Source of the DNA: [Clostridium] citroniae WAL-17108 | GTDB lineage: Bacteria > Bacillota > Clostridia > Lachnospirales > Lachnospiraceae | Length of the DNA stretch: 64,000 nucleotides | Direction: 5' to 3' | Assembly (NCBI RefSeq): GCF_000233455.1 | Contig: NZ_JH376420.1 | Location: forward strand, 1,849,981-1,913,980 | Shown here: positions 59,716 through 64,000 of the stretch, in pieces | How positions within the stretch are numbered: the first letter of the stretch is position 1 | Layout: each line of letters begins with the position of its first letter | Notes under the pieces: model-generated | Database searches by the model: none | The model's input: only the letters and a program-made list of their open reading frames with translations | What the model was told of the DNA's origin: nothing | Program-made: the position numbers and the translations under genes

Positions 59716-60591
59716 CTAAACGGGCTTCACAGGCAAAAGCTCAATGTATCCCCTGGTCCCCACAGGCTCCAGCTGAATGCGCGGATTATCCTTATCCCAC
59801 TGATAACCAATCACCGATGGGTCATATTTTTTAATCCCTTCCTGGACCTGCTCAATTGCCTGACAGTAATCCTCCTCAGCAAAAGGCTCCCCCTGGAACA
59901 TAAGATACCTGCAGGCGGGAAGCGCCATCACGTCAAATCCCTCCGGGATCTCGCCCTCATAGTCCGCGGGGACCTCAACCCCCTGGACATAGGGTGAGGT
60001 TCCCGGCTTTATGAAGCGCCTGGGCAGCCACATACATACCGGCTCCCCGCACAGGGATCGGATACTGGTAAGCAATCCCCATACATCGCATCCCACTTCC
60101 TGGCAATAAGAGAAATATTCCTCTGCTTTGATCCCCCTTTTGATCAGGGCCTTGCGCTCCGGTTTCTCCATCACCTGAATAAACACATTTTTTACCTGTT
60201 CCATGTTTTTCTCCCTTCTGATATGCCGGTACTTGACTCCATACGGTGTAAAAAGGCTGATGGGAACAGGGTTCACTGCATACTTGCCCGGATTGCAGCC
60301 AAACTCCTTAAAGAATGCCCGCTGGTATCCGTCCACACTGCCAAACCCCATTTCAAATGCAGTGTCCGTCACCCTGGCCCTCCCATCTCTGAGCTGCATG
60401 GCGGACCGTGACAGCCTGAACCTGCGGATGTAATCCGATGGCGTCATCCCCACATGCCGCACAAACAGCCGGTAGGAATACCAAGGGGAATACAGGGATA
60501 CCCTGGCCAGATCCGCCTGAGTGATGCTCTCATTCAAATGTGCCTGGATATAATCCTGCATTCTCTGCACGGCTTCGATCTGTTCCTCCAT
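59716..60591 (-). CDS. AraC-family regulator with GyrI-like effector domain
   Basis: 291 aa. Double helix-turn-helix at the N-terminus (about 8-105; ITQADLARVSLYSPWYSYRLF and VTDTAFEMGFGSVDGYQRAFFKEFGCNPGKYA), then a GyrI-like small-molecule-binding domain (about 130-290). The layout is like Rob/SoxS-related multidrug regulators. Target and ligand unknown. Confidence 0.9.
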   Translation of the reverse strand: MEEQIEAVQRMQDYIQAHLNESITQADLARVSLYSPWYSYRLFVRHVGMTPSDYIRRFRLSRSAMQLRDGRARVTDTAFEMGFGSVDGYQRAFFKEFGCNPGKYAVNPVPISLFTPYGVKYRHIRREKNMEQVKNVFIQVMEKPERKALIKRGIKAEEYFSYCQEVGCDVWGLLTSIRSLCGEPVCMWLPRRFIKPGTSPYVQGVEVPADYEGEIPEGFDVMALPACRYLMFQGEPFAEEDYCQAIEQVQEGIKKYDPSVIGYQWDKDNPRIQLEPVGTRGYIELLPVKPV

Positions 60592-60670
60592 ATCTGCTCT
60601 TCACCGCCTTTCGTATATGATTGTACCGGTTATTGCCAAAAGGCACTCGACTTTTTTTGCCAGGCTGAAA

Positions 60671-61153
60671 TTATGGGCAGGACTTTAGATCCAGACAGGT
60701 TCCCTGCTTTATGCAATATATAAAACGAGGAATATCCCTGCCATCGATCAATGACCGGGATACCCCATCCTGTAACGCACCCATTTTTTCATAAAATCCA
60801 ACCGCCTGCCAGCTGGTGACAAAGATGACCCTCTCCATCCCCTCTCCCCTGCACCAGGCAGTCATATGCTCCCACATGCGTCTTCCATATCCCCGTTTTA
60901 TCACCTGCCTGCCTATGTAAAAATACTCCAGATGAAAAACATTCTCCTCAGGCATACCGCCCCAGAAGGCTGTGATCTCCCCATGTTCCCTGACACAAAA
61001 AACAGGGTACCTGGCTATAAATTCCCCGGTAATGTTAAACGTCCTGTCAAATGTATCCATAAATGCCTTATCATATCCCCAGTGGGCCTCTGATTCCCTG
61101 GCAATTATCCTCAGCCTGTCCGTCTCTTTCATCACAGCAGGTTCAAAAACCAT
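60671..61153 (-). CDS. GNAT-family N-acetyltransferase
   Basis: 160 aa. ATG 61153 follows GGAGGGGGATAT. The acetyl-CoA motif reads FYIGRQVIKRGYGRRMWEHM; later SWQAVGFYEKMGAL is the usual motif B. Substrate unknown. It lies 11 bases downstream of the GrpB-like gene, probably in one operon with it and the RelA/SpoT gene. Confidence 0.87.
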   Translation of the reverse strand: MVFEPAVMKETDRLRIIARESEAHWGYDKAFMDTFDRTFNITGEFIARYPVFCVREHGEITAFWGGMPEENVFHLEYFYIGRQVIKRGYGRRMWEHMTAWCRGEGMERVIFVTSWQAVGFYEKMGALQDGVSRSLIDGRDIPRFIYCIKQGTCLDLKSCP

Positions 61154-61164
61154 ATATCCCCCTC

Positions 61165-61842
61165 CTATTCCCCATCATATCTGCCCTTATATTCCGTCCT
61201 GGCTATAGCAGTATATTTGTTCACCAGCTCGGACTTGTTTTCCGTATAGGCATCCCGGTCGTGTTCATACTGTCTCCACAGCTTCAGCTTTAAGGCCTCA
61301 TATTCCCCGGCTGCCTCGGGATGTTCCCTCATGTAATCCCTGAAATACAGTTCGTGGTGATCCCCGCTTTTTCTCAGGTGCAGATGAAATACCCTCTCGG
61401 CAAACCCCGCTCCGGTATACCCCTTGTTAAAGGACATCCTGCTCTCATTTTTAGACATAAGGGTATAGCCTGCCTGTAAGATTGAGGATCTGAATTCCTC
61501 CATCCCTCCTTCCGGCGTCATTTCCACCAGTATATCCACGATCGGTTTTGCCCAGATGGACCTAATGGCCGTACTTCCCACATGGGCGATCCTTGCAGTG
61601 CGTTCCATGGGAAGTACACACTCTAACGCCAGCTTTTCTTCCTCAAACCAGCCGGACCACTCATCTTTATGCTCTGTGAGGAAAATGGGAAAAAGTTCCC
61701 ACAGTTCGTCAAGAGACAGCAAAGACAATTTCCCCTCTGTGCTATTTTCCTCCACACTATTTTCCACTACACTATTTTCCACTACACTATTTTCCACTAC
61801 ACTATTTTCCACTACACTATTTTCCTCTGCCCTATTCCCCAT
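61165..61842 (-). CDS. GrpB/UPF0157-family protein with repetitive N-terminus
   Basis: 225 aa from ATG 61842 (MGNRAEENSVV), which overlaps the end of the upstream gene by 11 bases; upstream in-frame starts to 61902 are possible. About residues 7-34 are copies of VENSV from a 15-bp DNA repeat. The remainder (from LSLLSLDELWELFP) is the GrpB nucleotidyltransferase-like domain: HVGSTAIRSIWAKPIVDILVE and HLHLRKSGDHHELYFRDYMREHP. Related CoaE-fused versions exist, but biochemical function is unproven. Confidence 0.85.
   Translation of the reverse strand: MGNRAEENSVVENSVVENSVVENSVVENSVEENSTEGKLSLLSLDELWELFPIFLTEHKDEWSGWFEEEKLALECVLPMERTARIAHVGSTAIRSIWAKPIVDILVEMTPEGGMEEFRSSILQAGYTLMSKNESRMSFNKGYTGAGFAERVFHLHLRKSGDHHELYFRDYMREHPEAAGEYEALKLKLWRQYEHDRDAYTENKSELVNKYTAIARTEYKGRYDGE
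61741..61830. repeat. 15-bp minisatellite in the GrpB-like gene (six units)
   Basis: ACTATTTTCCACTAC in four exact copies (61756-61815), flanked by degenerate units at 61741-61755 and 61816-61830. Encodes VENSV on the minus strand. The period is a multiple of three, so copy number can change without frameshift. Confidence 0.9.
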
Positions 61843-62659
61843 CCTCCCATTCCCCCGGCCTTCCGTCTTCCTCCAGTTTGCGCTCCCATGCCTCCTTGGC
61901 ATTCTTCATCCTGCGGAAATAAGAACTCATCTCATCCGCCATTCCGGACAAGCGGTTCAATAACGTGGAGAAATCCTTCAGCATCTCATCATCCTTAAAG
62001 TACGGGTACACGATATCGTGGTCGATCTCGCTCCAGCCCTCCTCAAACAGGGTCCTTCCCTGGATCTCAACATAATATCCCTTGTACTTGATGATATAGT
62101 GGAGGGATCTGTAAATCCCGTCAGATTTTATTTCGATCAGATTATCATCATAGATCCTGGTGTCCCCATTCCTGCGGTAAACCTTAGGGCGTTCCGCAAT
62201 ATAGTAATGTCTGGGATTCTCATCAAAATCGTGGATCCGGTCCACCACATAAAGGTCCGGATCATTTTCAAACACAGTTGTAATATAACTATGGAAATGG
62301 ATCCAATCCTCCCGGTACAGGAAAAACACACGGATGCCGATCAGGTCCGTCACATATTTGTAGTAATTATCCCTGTTGATCGTCTCGAACCGGTCAAACT
62401 GTTCATTTCTTTTGCGTATGATCTTCTCCAGAAGATGTCCCGGATCCTTTGTTCTGTAGCGATAGGAATGGATTCCCGCCTTTTCAATATCATAGAGGTA
62501 GTCATACACAAAATCCTTACCTATATTGCGAAGCTTACCCTCGTTTGCCTGATAGTCCTCATAGATAGCTGCCAGTTCCTCCCATGGCATGCCGGCCGCC
62601 TGGAAGTCTTCCAGTTCTATATTATATTTTTTTAAAAATGAATCTCTGTCAATGGTCAT
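61832..62659 (-). CDS. RelA/SpoT-domain protein (small alarmone synthetase-like)
   Basis: 275 aa. ATG 62659 (MTIDRDSFLKKY) is taken as the start, just after TGGGGATTTT, a weak site; the frame is open to 62746. The synthetase region about 60-215 includes TDLIGIRVFFLYRED (acidic metal site), IEIKSDGIYRSLHYIIKY and VEIQGRTLFEEGWSEIDHDIVYPYF, the GTP-binding YRSLHY and EIQxRT motifs. No hydrolase HD domain or TGS domain, so it should make (p)ppGpp but not degrade it. The C-terminus overlaps the GrpB-like gene start. Confidence 0.88.
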   Translation of the reverse strand: MTIDRDSFLKKYNIELEDFQAAGMPWEELAAIYEDYQANEGKLRNIGKDFVYDYLYDIEKAGIHSYRYRTKDPGHLLEKIIRKRNEQFDRFETINRDNYYKYVTDLIGIRVFFLYREDWIHFHSYITTVFENDPDLYVVDRIHDFDENPRHYYIAERPKVYRRNGDTRIYDDNLIEIKSDGIYRSLHYIIKYKGYYVEIQGRTLFEEGWSEIDHDIVYPYFKDDEMLKDFSTLLNRLSGMADEMSSYFRRMKNAKEAWERKLEEDGRPGEWEDGE

Positions 62660-62814
62660 AAAATCCCCAGTTCTCCTATCTGTATGTAATCGGGCGCATT
62701 CTGCTGATGCATCTATAGGCGTTTCCTGCCCATGCTTCCTAACCATGCTTTCTACCCATGCGCTTCCGCCAGCATATCCTGCCCGGTATATTCCTTATGT
62801 TTGGTTTGGCGCGC

Positions 62815-63297
62815 TTAATGTGTTTTCATTACAAACGCCCGCTGATCCACTGCCCTCATGGTGGCCAGTATTCCGTCCAGGTGGTCGTACTCATGCTGGA
62901 GCAGTTCCGACATGTCCCCCTCCAGCTTCATGGCACATTCGTTCCACTGTTCATCCCTGTAATGGATAATGCAGCGCCTGCGTCTTCTCACCTTTACCAG
63001 CAAATCAGGAAATGACATACAGTCATCCAATACTTCCATTTCCTCCTCATCGGGAAACTCCAGCCATGGATTAATAAAAAGGATCTCTGTATCCAAATGT
63101 CTGTATATAACGCGTTTTCTCACTCCGATCTGGGGCGCGGCAATGGCACGTCCCGCTCCATACCGTGTGCGGAAACCTAGCAGTGTATCCCTTAAGTCTT
63201 TTTTTAAGGATTTCATCTGTTCCAGTTCTTCCTGTTTTACTTCCTCACAGACCTGATATAAATCCGGATTTCCCAGCAATAAGATTGTTTTTTCCAT
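62815..63297 (-). CDS. def: Peptide deformylase, variant active-site motif
   Basis: Removes formyl groups from new proteins, 160 aa. ATG 63297 (MEKTILLLGNPDLYQ) after GGGAGCGGATACA. Motif 1 GAGRAIAAPQIG, motif 2 DDCMS (Cys93, usually EGCLS) and motif 3 HEYDHLDG (His135, Glu136, His139) keep the metal ligands, but motif 2 loses the Gly-Cys-Leu neighbours, as in divergent Firmicutes deformylases. It may be a second deformylase rather than the main one. Confidence 0.85.
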   Translation of the reverse strand: MEKTILLLGNPDLYQVCEEVKQEELEQMKSLKKDLRDTLLGFRTRYGAGRAIAAPQIGVRKRVIYRHLDTEILFINPWLEFPDEEEMEVLDDCMSFPDLLVKVRRRRRCIIHYRDEQWNECAMKLEGDMSELLQHEYDHLDGILATMRAVDQRAFVMKTH

Positions 63298-63393
63298 TGT
63301 ATCCGCTCCCTTGTTCTCTGTATTCCAGTGCGGCACTGCCTCGTCCGTCCGGCAGCCCCGCAGCCCATATGACGCCATTATAGCATTTATCCT

Positions 63394-63424
63394 GAAAAAA
63401 ATCCTCCGTTTTATACACGGAGGA
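63394..63424 (-). terminator. Terminator of the Rpn-family gene
   Basis: Stem CCTCCGT (63403-63409) with ACGGAGG (63417-63423), followed on the minus strand by ATTTTTTTC. Lies 15 bases after the Rpn stop codon. Confidence 0.85.
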
Positions 63425-63438
63425 CACTGAAAATCTTA

Positions 63439-64000
63439 TCAAATCTGGTTTTTAATTCCATATTCCTTATAAAGCACTTCCCGGAATCCTTTGTCACTTG
63501 TTGCCTTGATCAGATCCTCAGTTCTGGAATCTTTTAACAGTCTTTCCGTCAGGGCCGCAAAGTACTCCTCTCCTTCTTGGCGTCCTTCCTTTCGTCCTTC
63601 CTTTCGCCCTTCCAACCGTTCCATGGCTTTTTCTTCCCACAGCTGCATATATTTCACCTCAATTCCTTCGTTTCCCTTCACGGACTGTACACGGTCGTGG
63701 AGTTTCCTGAGCCTGAGACTGTCCACTGCCGCGGCATTCTCCTTTGTAGAGTGTTCCACATACCGTAAAAACGCCATAAGCTCCGGGGAGATGCGGTCAT
63801 CCCCCTCTCCCCTGGTATTCAGGAATATCCTCACCGCCCCATCTTCCAGACGCAACGAATCATCCTCCTCGCACCTCATTTTAAATGTGTATCGGCAGAG
63901 TCTTTTCCCAAACAGATCAAAGGGCGCTATGGTTATCAGGTACACATTGGCCAGATGGTTAAAATCAATGGTTCCCGGCTCCAGGAGCCCTGCGTCCAGT
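63439..64000 (-). CDS. Rpn-family nuclease/transposase-like protein, C-terminal part (cut by window end)
   Basis: The frame runs off the right edge; beyond the first possible start (GTG 63945) it still reads GLLEPGTIDFNHLANVYLITIAPFDLFG, the PD-(D/E)XK-adjacent strand of Rpn/YhgA-like proteins. The C-terminal region carries a KEGRKEGRQEGEEY repeat typical of this family, followed by a helical tail. The nuclease core lies mostly outside the window. Such genes promote recombination and occur in many copies in gut clostridia. Confidence 0.85.
   Translation of the reverse strand, partial: LDAGLLEPGTIDFNHLANVYLITIAPFDLFGKRLCRYTFKMRCEEDDSLRLEDGAVRIFLNTRGEGDDRISPELMAFLRYVEHSTKENAAAVDSLRLRKLHDRVQSVKGNEGIEVKYMQLWEEKAMERLEGRKEGRKEGRQEGEEYFAALTERLLKDSRTEDLIKATSDKGFREVLYKEYGIKNQI

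Noticed and set aside
61741..61830. CRISPR-like array
   Set aside because: The repeats are contiguous 15-bp units without spacers and lie within a coding frame.

Overview
The window reads as chromosomal DNA of a spore-forming gut clostridium of the Lachnospiraceae, most like the Clostridium clostridioforme / Enterocloster group. This is inferred from gene content: paired ABC sugar importers with LacI regulators, a PdaA-type spore cortex deacetylase, a group-B-like [FeFe] hydrogenase, PrpR-type sigma-54 activators, a glucose PTS with an antiterminator, and GC-rich coding with strong AGGAGG ribosome sites. No tRNA, rRNA, CRISPR array, prophage or intact insertion sequence was seen. Both window ends cut a gene: a sigma-54 activator on the left and an Rpn-type nuclease on the right.

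Layout. 1-7.8 kb: sigma-54 activator, then a lacI-led operon (lipoprotein, two permeases, GH32 enzyme) for a sucrose- or fructan-like sugar. 8-18.4 kb: a second ABC operon joined to a nucleoside-hydrolase-like protein, a FucI-like isomerase, a split transketolase and a FGGY kinase, with a divergent LacI regulator. This looks like a dedicated pathway for an unusual pentose. 18.6-26.4 kb: housekeeping and small genes (DUF2000, acetyltransferase, PdaA, ArsC-like, PanE, nitroreductase, Cys-cluster protein), a broken SGNH hydrolase and a truncated Fur. 26.5-31.4 kb: feoAB and topoisomerase III. 31.5-35.6 kb: IclR regulator and three dehydrogenases, probably for sugar-acid or polyol oxidation.

35.7-45.3 kb is the most unusual part. 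One tightly packed leftward unit encodes a Crp/Fnr regulator, a NifH-like iron protein, two NifD/K-like subunits and a FecBCD-type metal-chelate importer. Diverging from it are a G3E-like GTPase, a soluble ABC ATPase and a cytoplasmic binding-protein-like protein. There is no nifB, nifE or nifN, so it is not a nitrogen-fixation cluster. Its promoter carries a TTAG-N6-CTAA palindrome that also appears three times at feoAB, suggesting a shared iron- or metal-responsive regulator.

45.7-64 kb: AraC/EamA pair, ptsG-glcT with a leader antiterminator switch, metallophosphoesterase, MutS2-like ATPase lacking Smr, MBL-fold protein, LysR/MATE divergent pair, hydrogenase, AraC-GyrI regulator, acetyltransferase, GrpB-like protein with a coding minisatellite overlapping a RelA/SpoT-domain synthetase, peptide deformylase, and the Rpn fragment. 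Several dispersed palindromic repeats sit between genes and in two cases extend into coding sequence.
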